64,000 bases of DNA from Pseudomonas asiatica. GTDB taxonomy: Bacteria; Pseudomonadota; Gammaproteobacteria; Pseudomonadales; Pseudomonadaceae. The notes below the pieces were generated by a model. That model searched no databases. It worked only from the letters and a program-made list of their open reading frames with translations, and had not been told where the DNA came from. This document shows, one piece after another, positions 56,761-64,000 of this stretch; position 1 is the stretch's first letter; each line of letters begins with the position of its first letter. Location: positions 124,001-188,000 of the forward strand of contig NZ_BLJF01000002.1 in NCBI RefSeq assembly GCF_009932335.1. Reading direction: 5' to 3'. A program made the position numbers and the translations under genes.

Positions 56761-57939
56761 TCAACCGTGGTTCTTGCCGAGCAATGCGTGATAAAGCTCG
56801 GTATCCCCAAGAATCCCCACCACCTTGTCGTTATCCTGCAACACCAGCTTGTTGCCGGTCTGATAACGAATCTGTAGCGCCTCGCGCATTCCGATATCGG
56901 CATTTACCAACGTTGGGCGGCGGCCCAGCAGCTCCACATCCTGCCCTGGTGCCCAGTTCTGCAGGTCAAGCCCGTTCTGCCCCTGGCGTGCGCGCTTGAT
57001 CGAGCCACCTTCGCCAAGGTCCAGCCACGAGTCGATGCCGGGGTCCAGGCACACCGAACCGTTCACCCGCTTGCAGTTGTCCAGGCTGCGCATCAGGCTG
57101 CGCCCGCACAGCACGTTCAGTGGGTTGGTATGGGCGACAAAGGTACGCACATACTCGTCGGCCGGGTTGAGCACGATCTCTTCCGGCTTGCTGTACTGGA
57201 TGATCCGCCCGTCCTTCATGATGGCGATGCGGCTACCCAGTTTCAGCGCCTCGTCCAGGTCGTGGCTGACGAACACGATGGTCTTGCTCAGCTTGGCCTG
57301 CAGGCCCAGCAACTCGTCTTGCAGGCCCTGGCGGATCAGCGGGTCCAGTGCCGAGAACGGTTCGTCCATCAGCAGGATGTCGGCATCCATCGCCAGCGCC
57401 CGGGCCAGGCCCACGCGCTGCTGCATGCCGCCAGACAGTTCGTCCGGCTTCTTGTTGCGCCACTGGGTCAGGCCCACCAGTTCGAGCTTCTCGTCTACCA
57501 GCTTGCGTCGTTCCTTCTCGGGGCGGCCCTGCATTTCCAGGCCAAAGCTGATGTTCTCGCGCACCGTCAGCCAGGGCATCAGGGCGAATTTCTGGAACAC
57601 CATGGCAATGCGCTTGGTGCGCATCATCTTCAGTTCGGCCGGGGTGCAGTGGGCAATATCGATGTGCTTGCCTTCGTGCTCGACGAACAGCTTGCCGCGG
57701 CTGACGGTGTTGAGGCCGTTGATGCAGCGCAGCAAACTCGACTTGCCCGAGCCGGACAGGCCCATCAGCACGCAGATCTCGCCCTTCTGGATATCCAGGT
57801 TGGCCTTCTCGACACCCACCACCAGGCCGGTCTGCTTGAGAATCTGCTCGCGGGTCTGGCCTTGGTCGAGCAGTGCCAGCGCTTCGCGCGGCTTGTTGGA
57901 GAAGATGACGTCGACGTCTTCGAAACGAATGATGCTCAT
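56761..57939 (-). CDS. cbcV: choline/betaine/carnitine ABC transporter ATPase
   Basis: A 392-residue ATPase of the ProV/ChoV type. Walker A LMGLSGSGKSSLLRCING, signature LSGGMQQRVGLARALA, Walker B ILLMDEPFSALDPLI, switch His in VFVSHDLDEALKL. After the ATPase domain comes a regulatory extension with CBS-like sequence (LQIRYQTGNKLVLQDNDKVV). Gene order cbcX-cbcW-cbcV beside sdaB and gbdR matches the Pseudomonas choline importer. The ATG overlaps the cbcW gene end by four bases. Confidence 0.92.
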   Translation of the reverse strand: MSIIRFEDVDVIFSNKPREALALLDQGQTREQILKQTGLVVGVEKANLDIQKGEICVLMGLSGSGKSSLLRCINGLNTVSRGKLFVEHEGKHIDIAHCTPAELKMMRTKRIAMVFQKFALMPWLTVRENISFGLEMQGRPEKERRKLVDEKLELVGLTQWRNKKPDELSGGMQQRVGLARALAMDADILLMDEPFSALDPLIRQGLQDELLGLQAKLSKTIVFVSHDLDEALKLGSRIAIMKDGRIIQYSKPEEIVLNPADEYVRTFVAHTNPLNVLCGRSLMRSLDNCKRVNGSVCLDPGIDSWLDLGEGGSIKRARQGQNGLDLQNWAPGQDVELLGRRPTLVNADIGMREALQIRYQTGNKLVLQDNDKVVGILGDTELYHALLGKNHG

Positions 57940-58781
57940 GCTTCACCCCTTACCGGCAGGTCCGGTTGCTTGCAGATACGGTCGAGCATGATCGCCAGCA
58001 GCACGATTGCCAGGCCCGCTTCGAAGCCCAGGGAAATATCGGCGGTGTTCAGTGCGTTGACCACAGGTTTGCCCAGGCCGTCAGCGCCGACCAGGGCGGC
58101 GATCACCACCATCGATAGCGACAGCATGATGCACTGGGTAACGCCGGCGGCGATGCTTGGCATCGCGTGCGGCAGTTCGATACGGGTGAGCAGCTGGCGC
58201 CGTGAGCAGCCAAAGGCCTTGCCGGCATCCATCAGCTCCTGCGGGACGTCGCAGATGCCCAGATAGGTGAGACGGATCGGGGCGGCGATGGCAAACACCA
58301 CTGTCGAGATCAGCCCCGGCACCACACCCAGGCCGAACAGGGTCAGGGTGGGGATCAGGTAGACGAAGGTAGGTACCGTCTGCATCAGGTCGAGTACCGG
58401 GCGCATGGCGGTATAGAACATCGGTTTGTGCGCGGCGACGATGCCCAGTGGCACGCCGATGGCCACGCAAACCACCGTGGCGAAGGTGACCTGCGCCAGG
58501 GTTTCCATGGTTTCCTGCCAGTAACCCAGGTTGAGGATCAGCAGGAACGACAGGGCGACGAATGCGGTCAGCGCCCACTTGCGCTGGATGAAATGCGCCA
58601 GGGCGGCGAACAGAGCGATGAGCACGAACGGATTGAAGAAAGTCAGGGCACTGGTTACGCCATGGATCATGAACTCCAGGCCTTGCGCGATGGCGTCGAA
58701 GTAATTCGCGCCGTTCTGGGTCAGCCACTCGACGAACGACGCGATGTACTGGCCCAGGGGTATTTTCTGATCGATAAGCAT
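57936..58781 (-). CDS. cbcW: choline/betaine/carnitine ABC transporter permease
   Basis: A 281-residue ProW-like inner-membrane permease with about six helices. The BPD/EAA region reads ELMDAGKAFGCSRRQLLTRI followed by ELPHAMPSIAAGV. The N-terminus IPLGQYIASFVEWLTQNGAN is typical of ChoW. Middle gene of the operon; a hairpin separates it from cbcX. Confidence 0.92.
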   Translation of the reverse strand: MLIDQKIPLGQYIASFVEWLTQNGANYFDAIAQGLEFMIHGVTSALTFFNPFVLIALFAALAHFIQRKWALTAFVALSFLLILNLGYWQETMETLAQVTFATVVCVAIGVPLGIVAAHKPMFYTAMRPVLDLMQTVPTFVYLIPTLTLFGLGVVPGLISTVVFAIAAPIRLTYLGICDVPQELMDAGKAFGCSRRQLLTRIELPHAMPSIAAGVTQCIMLSLSMVVIAALVGADGLGKPVVNALNTADISLGFEAGLAIVLLAIMLDRICKQPDLPVRGEA

Positions 58782-58818
58782 GATAGCGAGCTTCCACCTG
58801 CATAGATTGAACTCAACC

Positions 58819-58842
58819 CGGGGCAGGCACGGTCCTGCCCCG
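58819..58842 (-). terminator. stem-loop between cbcX and cbcW
   Basis: CGGGGCAGG (58819-58827) pairs with CCTGCCCCG (58834-58842) across six bases, no T-run. As at hisJ-hisQ it probably protects or attenuates so that the binding protein is made in excess. Confidence 0.65.
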
Positions 58843-58865
58843 AGGTAGCGCTATTGCGTATTTCG

Positions 58866-59813
58866 TTATTGCGTCAGCTTGGCCTTGGCCGCCTCAAGGC
58901 CGGGTTTGCCATCCACGGTGGTTACGCCGGCCAGCCAGGCATCCAGTTTGCCAGGGTTGTCCTTGAGCCACTTCTTGGCAGCCGCCTCGGGTTTCATCTT
59001 GTCGTCCAGGACATAGCCCATCATGGTGCTTTCATCCTTGAGCTCGAACGACAGGTTCTTCAACAGCTGGCCAACGTTGCTGCATTCCTGCACATAGCCC
59101 TTGCGGGTGTTGGTCAATACGGTCGCCTTGCCGAAGTCGGGGCCGAAGAATTCGTCTCCGCCGGTCAGGTACTGCATCTTGAAGCGGGTGTTCATCGGGT
59201 GCGGTTCCCAGCCGAGGAACACGATGGCCTCGCCGCGTTTCTGCGCGCGGTCGACCTGCGACAGCATGCCGGCCTCGCTGGACTGAACGATCTTGAATCC
59301 GGCGTCCTTCAGGCCGAAGGCGTTCTTGTCGATCATGCTCTGGATGGTGCGGTTGCCATCGTTGCCGGGCTCGATGCCGTAGATCTTGCCGTCCAGTTCC
59401 TGCTTGAACTTGGGAATGTCGCTGAAATCCTTCAGGCCCTTGTCATAAAGCGCCTGGGGCACGGCCAGGGTGTACTTGGCGTTTTCCAGGTTGGCGCGCA
59501 CGGTTTCCACGGTGCCGGCGTCGCGATACTGCTTGATGTCGTTCTCCATGGTCGGCATCCAGTTGCCGAGAAACACGTCCAGGTCCTTGCCGGTGGCCAG
59601 CGACTTGTAGGTCACCGGTACCGAGATCATGGTGGTGTGGGTCTTGTAACCCAGTGCTTCGAGCACAACGCTGGTGGTCGCGGTGGTGACCGTGATGTCG
59701 GTCCAGCCGACATCCGAGAACCGTACCGTCTTGCATTGCTCGGGTTCGGCGGCCTGGGCCAGCAAAGGCGCGGACAGCAACGCAACCAGCAACAGCGAGG
59801 GTGAACCTTTCAT
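58866..59813 (-). CDS. cbcX: choline-binding periplasmic protein
   Basis: A 315-residue OpuAC-type binding protein. The signal peptide ends near residue 21 (LLSAPLLAQAA). The mature part has CKTVRFSDVGWTDITVTTAT, VFLGNWMPTMENDI and EAIVFLGWEPHPMNTRF, with the Trp residues that cage a quaternary ammonium group. One Cys pair (C27, and C in YVQECSNV) may form a disulfide. First gene of the cbcXWV operon, divergent from sdaB. Confidence 0.92.
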   Translation of the reverse strand: MKGSPSLLLVALLSAPLLAQAAEPEQCKTVRFSDVGWTDITVTTATTSVVLEALGYKTHTTMISVPVTYKSLATGKDLDVFLGNWMPTMENDIKQYRDAGTVETVRANLENAKYTLAVPQALYDKGLKDFSDIPKFKQELDGKIYGIEPGNDGNRTIQSMIDKNAFGLKDAGFKIVQSSEAGMLSQVDRAQKRGEAIVFLGWEPHPMNTRFKMQYLTGGDEFFGPDFGKATVLTNTRKGYVQECSNVGQLLKNLSFELKDESTMMGYVLDDKMKPEAAAKKWLKDNPGKLDAWLAGVTTVDGKPGLEAAKAKLTQ

Positions 59814-59966
59814 GGATGGACTCCTGTGATTTTGTCTTCGGGTTCGCGTGGGTCGCCGGGCTTTCTCAGGGTCCGGTCGACCAGGCCTGCAGAGGGCAGG
59901 ATGCGTGGCCGTGCTTTACGAGTCGCTTTCGATAATCCTCCAGCGCCGTGCAATCGCCTACTGGTG

Positions 59967-60005
59967 GGGTCGTAACCAGTACGGAACGGGTCGTATCCAG
60001 TATGG
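59967..60005 (-). promoter_or_regulatory. tandem 18-bp repeats, likely AraC-type (GbdR) binding site
   Basis: GGGTCGTAACCAGTACGG (59967-59984) and GGGTCGTATCCAGTATGG (59988-60005) agree at 16 of 18 bases and lie exactly 21 bases, two helical turns, apart, the usual layout of AraC-family activator sites. They stand between the divergent cbcX and sdaB genes. Binding by GbdR, encoded nearby, is an inference. Confidence 0.55.
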
Positions 60006-60266
60006 GCGATGTCGTTTATGGATTTTTCCACCCCCTCAGCCGCATTTTTACGTCACCAGGCCGCCGTAAAGCGGCGTGGCAAGGGCAGCTCCCCGGTTGA
60101 AAACAGCGCGGCGCTGCTGGACAAAAGTACGTCGGTTGCAGACGGCGAGGGGGTTGGTAAAAGCCCGATGATGCGTGCATTCAAGGCGGCCCGCTGCTTC
60201 AGCCTAGCAGTTACCCCGCCCTGCGCATGGCGCGCAGAGACAAGCCCAGCAAGAGGTGATTCGACA

Positions 60267-61643
60267 ATGGCCATCAGCGTGTTCGACCTGTTCAAGATCG
60301 GTGTCGGGCCCTCCAGCTCCCACACCGTAGGCCCCATGCGTGCTGGCGCCCTGTTCGTCCAGGGCCTGCGCGAACGCGGCGAGCTGGAACGTGTGAAGCG
60401 GATCGAAGTGCGCCTGTATGGCTCGCTGTCGGCCACAGGTGTGGGGCACGGCACCGACAATGCCACCATCATGGGCTTGATGGGTGAATGGCCTGACGCC
60501 ATCGACCCGACCCAGATCGCGCCGCGTATAGCCGACCTGCGCGAAACCAACACCCTGCAGCTGGACAGCCGCCTGCCCATCGAATTCGTCTGGGCCCGCG
60601 ACATGCTGTTGCTGGACGAGAATTTGCCGTACCACCCCAACGCCATGACCCTGGTTGCCGAAGGCGAACAGGGCGAGCTGCACCGCGACACCTACTACTC
60701 GGTGGGTGGCGGCTTCGTGGTTGATGCCGCCCAGGCCGCCAGCGGCGTGCTGGATGCTGACCAGACGGTGCTGCCGTACGATTTCAATAGCGCTGCCGAA
60801 CTGCTGCGCCTGTGCAAGCAAAACGACCTCAGCGTGTCGCAATTGATGATGGCCAACGAGAAGGTCTGGCGCAGCGAGGAAGAGATCCGCGCCGGCCTGC
60901 ACAAGCTCTGGGAAGCCATGCAGGAATGCGTCAACAACGGCCTCAAGTACGAAGGCACGCTGCCCGGCGGATTGAACGTGCGCCGCCGCGCCGCCAAGCT
61001 GCACCGCAGCCTGCAGGAAATCGGCAAACCCAACGTGATCGGCTCGACCATGAGCGCCATGGAGTGGGTCAACCTGTTCGCCTTGGCGGTCAATGAAGAA
61101 AACGCTGCCGGGGGGCGTATGGTTACCGCACCGACCAACGGTGCGGCGGGCATCATCCCGGCGGTGTTGCACTACTACATGCGCTTCAGCGATGCGGTGG
61201 ACGAGTCCAGCGTGGTCGACTTCTTCCTCGGTGCTGCCGCGGTGGGCATCCTGTGCAAGAAGAACGCCTCGATCTCTGGTGCCGAAGTGGGTTGCCAGGG
61301 GGAAGTCGGCTCGGCTTGCGCCATGGCAGCGGCGGGTCTTGCCGAAGTGCTGGGCGCGACCCCGCCACAGGTGGAGAACGCTGCCGAGATCGCCCTGGAG
61401 CACAACCTGGGCCTGACCTGCGACCCGGTTGGCGGATTGGTGCAGGTGCCGTGCATCGAGCGCAACGCTATTGCTGCGGTCAAGGCCATCAACGCAGTGC
61501 AGATGGCCTTGCGTGGTGACGGCGAGCACTTCATTTCCCTCGACCAGGTGATCCGCACCATGCGCGATACCGGGGCCGACATGCACGACAAGTATAAAGA
61601 GACTTCGCGCGGTGGTTTGGCGGTCAGCGCGATCGAGTGCTGA
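60267..61643 (+). CDS. sdaB: L-serine dehydratase (iron-sulfur, one-chain type)
   Basis: A 458-residue L-serine ammonia-lyase that makes pyruvate and ammonia, the exit from betaine-derived glycine and serine. N-terminal [20 protein letters not shown] is the substrate/assembly signature, and the catalytic domain holds the cluster cysteines in [28 protein letters not shown], and near [19 protein letters not shown] lies about ten bases before the ATG at 60267; the longer frame upstream crosses the control region. Confidence 0.94.
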   Translation: MAISVFDLFKIGVGPSSSHTVGPMRAGALFVQGLRERGELERVKRIEVRLYGSLSATGVGHGTDNATIMGLMGEWPDAIDPTQIAPRIADLRETNTLQLDSRLPIEFVWARDMLLLDENLPYHPNAMTLVAEGEQGELHRDTYYSVGGGFVVDAAQAASGVLDADQTVLPYDFNSAAELLRLCKQNDLSVSQLMMANEKVWRSEEEIRAGLHKLWEAMQECVNNGLKYEGTLPGGLNVRRRAAKLHRSLQEIGKPNVIGSTMSAMEWVNLFALAVNEENAAGGRMVTAPTNGAAGIIPAVLHYYMRFSDAVDESSVVDFFLGAAAVGILCKKNASISGAEVGCQGEVGSACAMAAAGLAEVLGATPPQVENAAEIALEHNLGLTCDPVGGLVQVPCIERNAIAAVKAINAVQMALRGDGEHFISLDQVIRTMRDTGADMHDKYKETSRGGLAVSAIEC

Positions 61644-61657
61644 TAGCTTGACCGGAA

Positions 61658-61701
61658 CTCAAGGGCCTCTTCGCGGGTGAAACCGTGAAGAGGCCCTTGA
61701 G
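61658..61701 (+). terminator. long perfect hairpin after sdaB
   Basis: CTCAAGGGCCTCTTC (61658-61672) and its exact complement at 61687-61701, loop of 14 bases. The core CCTCTTCGCGGGT is REP-derived. No T-run, so termination strength is uncertain. Confidence 0.7.
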
Positions 61702-61771
61702 TTTGACGCAGGTGCAGCACAGCCCCCCCAATGCATCCTTATGGTGCAGCGCGACGCATACCAATCGTCGG

Positions 61772-61810
61772 GTGTCGTAATCAGTGCGGGCATTGTCGGT
61801 GACACTCAAG
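61772..61810 (+). promoter_or_regulatory. GbdR-type motif upstream of gbdR
   Basis: GTGTCGTAATCAGTGCGG (61772-61789) matches the first cbcX-sdaB repeat at 15 of 18 bases, and a weaker copy (TTGTCGGTGACA) begins exactly 21 bases later at 61793. Another GTGTCGT lies at 61812-61818. Suggests GbdR acts on its own gene. Confidence 0.45.
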
Positions 61811-61979
61811 AGTGTCGTTTCTGGGCATCCTACACTGCGCGTGTCACCAAATTGCTCAGCCATTCCACGCACACCGCCTAGCACGCCCGTTCTACGATGA
61901 TTGACCAACTCGATCAAAGCACCTGATTTGCCTAACAAAGGCGTCGTTTTCAGGTTTTTTTGGATGGCCGTTCAACTTC

Positions 61980-61995
61980 AGGCACGGCGTTTGCG
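61980..61995 (+). promoter_or_regulatory. sigma-54 promoter of gbdR
   Basis: AGGCACGGCGTTTGCG: GG at 61981-61982 and GC at 61993-61994, spaced 12 bases, matching TGGCACG-N4-TTGCW except the first T. The start would be near 62006, giving a leader of about 95 bases. In P. aeruginosa gbdR is under NtrC/CbrB and sigma-54 control, which fits. Confidence 0.65.
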
Positions 61996-62100
61996 TAGAG
62001 ATTGGTACCAAGGCCCCCACACATGAAACCGGGGCCATACATAACAAGAAATCAGTGCTCGCCTGAGGCACCCCCTGCATTTGTGTGAGGAGAAATCGCG

Positions 62101-63207
62101 ATGACGTCGTACACCTCCGGGAACCCAACCCAGAACCGCACAGCCCCCCAGTCCATCGGGTTTCTCCTATTGGACAATTTCACCCTGATTTCCCTGGCGT
62201 CGGCCGTCGAGCCGCTGCGCATGGCCAACCAGCTGTCCGGCCGCGAGCTGTACCGCTGGCACACCCTAACCGCCGATGGTGGACAGGTGTGGGCCAGCGA
62301 TGGCTTGCAGATAACCCCTGACGCCGCGATGCACAGTGCGCCTCCCATCGATACCGTGATTGTTTGCGGCGGCGTGGGCATCCAGCGCAGTGTCACCCGC
62401 GAGCATGTCACCTGGTTGCAAACCCAGGCCCGCCAGTCGCGCCGCCTGGGCGCGGTATGCACCGGCAGCTGGGCCTTGGCCTGTGCCGGGCTGCTGGATG
62501 GTTTCGATTGCAGTGTGCACTGGGAGTGCCTGGCCGCGATGCAAGAGGCTTTCCCGCGCGTCAACATGAGCACCCGCCTGTTCACCCTCGACCGTAACCG
62601 CTTCACCAGCTCCGGCGGTACTGCGCCGCTGGACATGATGCTGCACCTGATCAGCCGCGACCACGGCCGTGAACTGTCGGCGGCGATCTCCGAAATGTTC
62701 GTCTACGAGCGCATCCGCAACGAGCAGGATCACCAGCGCGTGCCGCTCAAGCACATGCTTGGCACCAACCAGCCAAAGCTGCAGGAAATCGTTGCGCTGA
62801 TGGAGGCCAACCTCGAAGAGCCGATCGACCTGGACGAACTGGCGGTATACGTGTCGGTATCGCGCCGGCAGCTCGAGCGCCTGTTCCAGAAGTACCTGCA
62901 CTGTTCGCCGTCGCGTTACTACCTGAAGCTGCGCCTGATCCGCGCCCGGCAGCTGCTGAAGCAGACGCCGATGTCGATCATCGAAGTGGCGTCGGTGTGC
63001 GGCTTCGTGTCTACCCCGCACTTCTCCAAATGCTACCGCGAGTATTTCGGCATTCCGCCGCGTGACGAGCGCGTGGGCTCCAACACCGCGCAGCAGGTGG
63101 CGATGATGCCGATCCCGCAGGCCATGACCCTGTCGCCGCACAGCGGGCCGATGGCGGCCCTGAGCCAGGCGCGCAATGAGTCGACCTTTGCCAGTGTAAG
63201 GCTCTGA
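62101..63207 (+). CDS. gbdR: AraC-family regulator of choline/glycine betaine catabolism
   Basis: A 368-residue GbdR protein: an N-terminal DJ-1/PfpI-like sensory domain (IGFLLLDNFTLISLASAVEP, VCTGSWALACAGLLDG, SSGGTAPLDMML) and a C-terminal AraC double helix-turn-helix (LAVYVSVSRRQLERLFQKYL ... VASVCGFVSTPHFSKCYREY). It activates choline, betaine and dimethylglycine catabolic genes when glycine betaine or dimethylglycine is present. It lies next to the cbcXWV-sdaB genes it is expected to control. Confidence 0.93.
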   Translation: MTSYTSGNPTQNRTAPQSIGFLLLDNFTLISLASAVEPLRMANQLSGRELYRWHTLTADGGQVWASDGLQITPDAAMHSAPPIDTVIVCGGVGIQRSVTREHVTWLQTQARQSRRLGAVCTGSWALACAGLLDGFDCSVHWECLAAMQEAFPRVNMSTRLFTLDRNRFTSSGGTAPLDMMLHLISRDHGRELSAAISEMFVYERIRNEQDHQRVPLKHMLGTNQPKLQEIVALMEANLEEPIDLDELAVYVSVSRRQLERLFQKYLHCSPSRYYLKLRLIRARQLLKQTPMSIIEVASVCGFVSTPHFSKCYREYFGIPPRDERVGSNTAQQVAMMPIPQAMTLSPHSGPMAALSQARNESTFASVRL

Positions 63208-63214
63208 AACGGAG

Positions 63215-63312
63215 CCGGCCTCTTCGCGGGCTTGCCCGCTCCCACAGGAGGTGCACAGTATTTGAACTCTGTGCAATCCCTGTGGGAGCGGGCAAGCCCG
63301 CGAAGAGGCCGG
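63215..63312. repeat. REP pair after gbdR
   Basis: CCGGCCTCTTCGCGGGCTTG and its complement CAAGCCCGCGAAGAGGCCGG, with CCCGCTCCCACAGG inner ends, between converging genes. Confidence 0.9.
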
Positions 63313-63327
63313 TGCAGGAAAACTTTG

Positions 63328-63585
63328 TCAGCCGCGCTTGTTGAACTGCGCCAACGCCGGCAACAGCTGTTTGTCGATGGCCTGGCGCACCGCCGGCAGG
63401 ATCGTCGCACTACCGGTATACATCTGCTCCACCATCCCCTTCAGCGCCCGTGCATTGGGCTCGGTCAGCCCACGCACCACCGCTTCGCACGCCTGCTCGG
63501 CAGTAGCGCCGGCCGGAATCTCGAACCCGCGCGCGCGCAGGTGGCCTGCCAGATCGTCCTGGTCAATCAAATCCGCATGCATCAT
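63328..63585 (-). CDS. hypothetical protein, 85 residues
   Basis: A small soluble helical protein starting MMHADLIDQDDLAGHLRARG; the segment IPAGATAEQACEAVVRGLTE looks like a short repeat-type helical pair. No domain recognised. AAGGGA lies about eight bases before the tandem ATGs at 63585/63582, supporting this start; the frame continues upstream for 64 codons but without coding character. A REP pair follows the stop. Confidence 0.65.
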   Translation of the reverse strand: MMHADLIDQDDLAGHLRARGFEIPAGATAEQACEAVVRGLTEPNARALKGMVEQMYTGSATILPAVRQAIDKQLLPALAQFNKRG

Positions 63586-63763
63586 GGCTGTTGTCCCTTT
63601 TATCGCTAAGAGAGTGCTGCTGTGATTTACGACCGATTCTGTGACGCCGGCGACATGCCCGCAACAACAGAATGGCGCCATGGCTGCTTTGGCTAAGAAC
63701 AGGTCGTTTACGGCTAAATCCAGTGTTCGGGAAGTGCGCAAACTCAAGCCATCTGCCGCAACG

Positions 63764-63848
63764 GAGGGTTTGGTCACCCTCGTTCGTGTACAGTGGATGT
63801 TGCTCGCTCTTGGCCCCGGATGCTCACGGCTTTCCGGGGTTATTTTTT
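63764..63848 (+). ncRNA. orphan terminator, possible 3' end of a small RNA
   Basis: On the plus strand GAGGGT/ACCCTC (63764-63781) forms a hairpin, then CCCCGGA...TCCGGGG (about 63814-63840) followed by TTATTTTTT makes a clear intrinsic terminator. No plus-strand coding gene ends here. CAACAACAGAA at about 63661-63671 resembles Crc/Hfq-type A-rich sites. The 5' end cannot be placed; a transcript from within 63600-63760 is possible. Confidence 0.45.
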
Positions 63849-63862
63849 GCCTGAATACATGA

Positions 63863-63939
63863 CCTGTGGGAGCGGGCGTGCCCGCGAATGCGATGGTGGA
63901 TTTACCGCCGCATTCGCGGGCACGCCCGCTCCCACAGGT
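63863..63939. repeat. REP pair near the window end
   Basis: CCTGTGGGAGCGGGCGTGCC and its exact complement, arms extended by CGCGAATG/CATTCGCG, separated by about 21 bases. Here the arms face the opposite way (CCTGTGGG outermost) compared with most pairs in the window. Confidence 0.88.
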
Positions 63940-63952
63940 TATATGTTGCTGC

Positions 63953-64000
63953 TCAGTTTGGTGTAGGCAGGGCTATCACACGGCCGACGAACTCAGCCGG
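63953..64000 (-). CDS. C-terminus of a gene cut by the window edge
   Basis: Fifteen codons (PAEFVGRVIALPTPN) before a TGA at 63953-63955. Placed just after a REP pair, as gene ends are in this genome. Too short to identify. Confidence 0.35.
   Translation of the reverse strand, partial: PAEFVGRVIALPTPN

Noticed and set aside
63215..63939. CRISPR-like repeats near the right end
   Set aside because: They are two inverted REP pairs; no direct repeats with regular spacers and no cas genes.

Overview
The window reads as chromosomal DNA of a fluorescent pseudomonad of the Pseudomonas putida group. The reasons are its high GC content, the gene order (gshA, tex, ompR-envZ, rimK, hslO, pckA; mutY-yggX; hisBHAF; cbcVWX, sdaB, gbdR), and more than fifteen inverted pairs of the short REP palindromes typical of P. 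putida (cores such as GCGGGCAAGCCCGCTCCCACAGG) placed at gene 3' ends. No rRNA, prophage, insertion sequence, integrase or CRISPR array is visible. Nearly everything is ordinary core genome; the accessory signals are small.

Layout. 1-9,100: cut TetR regulator, glutathione synthesis (gshA), a thioesterase with tex, the ompR-envZ two-component system, the ribosome-modifying pair rimB-rimK, and hslR. 9,280-20,000: a PAP2 phosphatase, the redox chaperone hslO, gluconeogenic pckA, a thioesterase, a YdeP-type molybdopterin oxidoreductase with its sulfur-carrier partner fdhD, the BON-LysM protein kbp, and nucleotide housekeeping (yrfG, nudE, cysQ). 20,000-25,700: a DctB/DctD-like sigma-54 system apparently in one transcription unit with rfbC and a thioesterase, then agmatine deiminase aguA behind a striking TATCGAT-rich control region. 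26,200-36,650: two TonB-dependent siderophore receptors, an OprD-family porin, a membrane-anchored glutamate-synthase-like flavoprotein, and a two-component system divergent from the second receptor. 36,900-40,100: small genes (DUF3079, lipoprotein, DUF3077), tRNA-Thr and a methyltransferase. 40,200-45,300: a basic amino-acid ABC importer (hisPJQM type) and gabP. 45,400-51,400: a Gln-tailed small protein, ppk2, a HigA-like antitoxin whose toxin is reduced to a remnant, tRNA-Phe, yggX-mutY and an AsmA protein. 51,650-56,640: an OFA-family transporter and the histidine cluster hisB-hisH-DUF2164-hisA-hisF. 56,760-63,600: choline importer cbcXWV, L-serine dehydratase and the regulator GbdR, i.e. 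uptake and breakdown of choline/glycine betaine through to serine and pyruvate.

The most unusual sequence is the roughly 260-base gene-free stretch in front of the DUF3077 gene (38,007-38,271). It contains six complementary segment pairs, including a 16-pair helix that crosses and partly overlaps two other helices. It looks like a structured, possibly switching, leader RNA. Other leads are an 18-bp tandem repeat at 21-bp spacing in the cbcX-sdaB control region with a related copy upstream of gbdR, sigma-54 promoter matches before gbdR and gabP, an orphan intrinsic terminator near the right end that may mark a small RNA, and two gene remnants (a HigB toxin tail and a histidine-rich protein tail).
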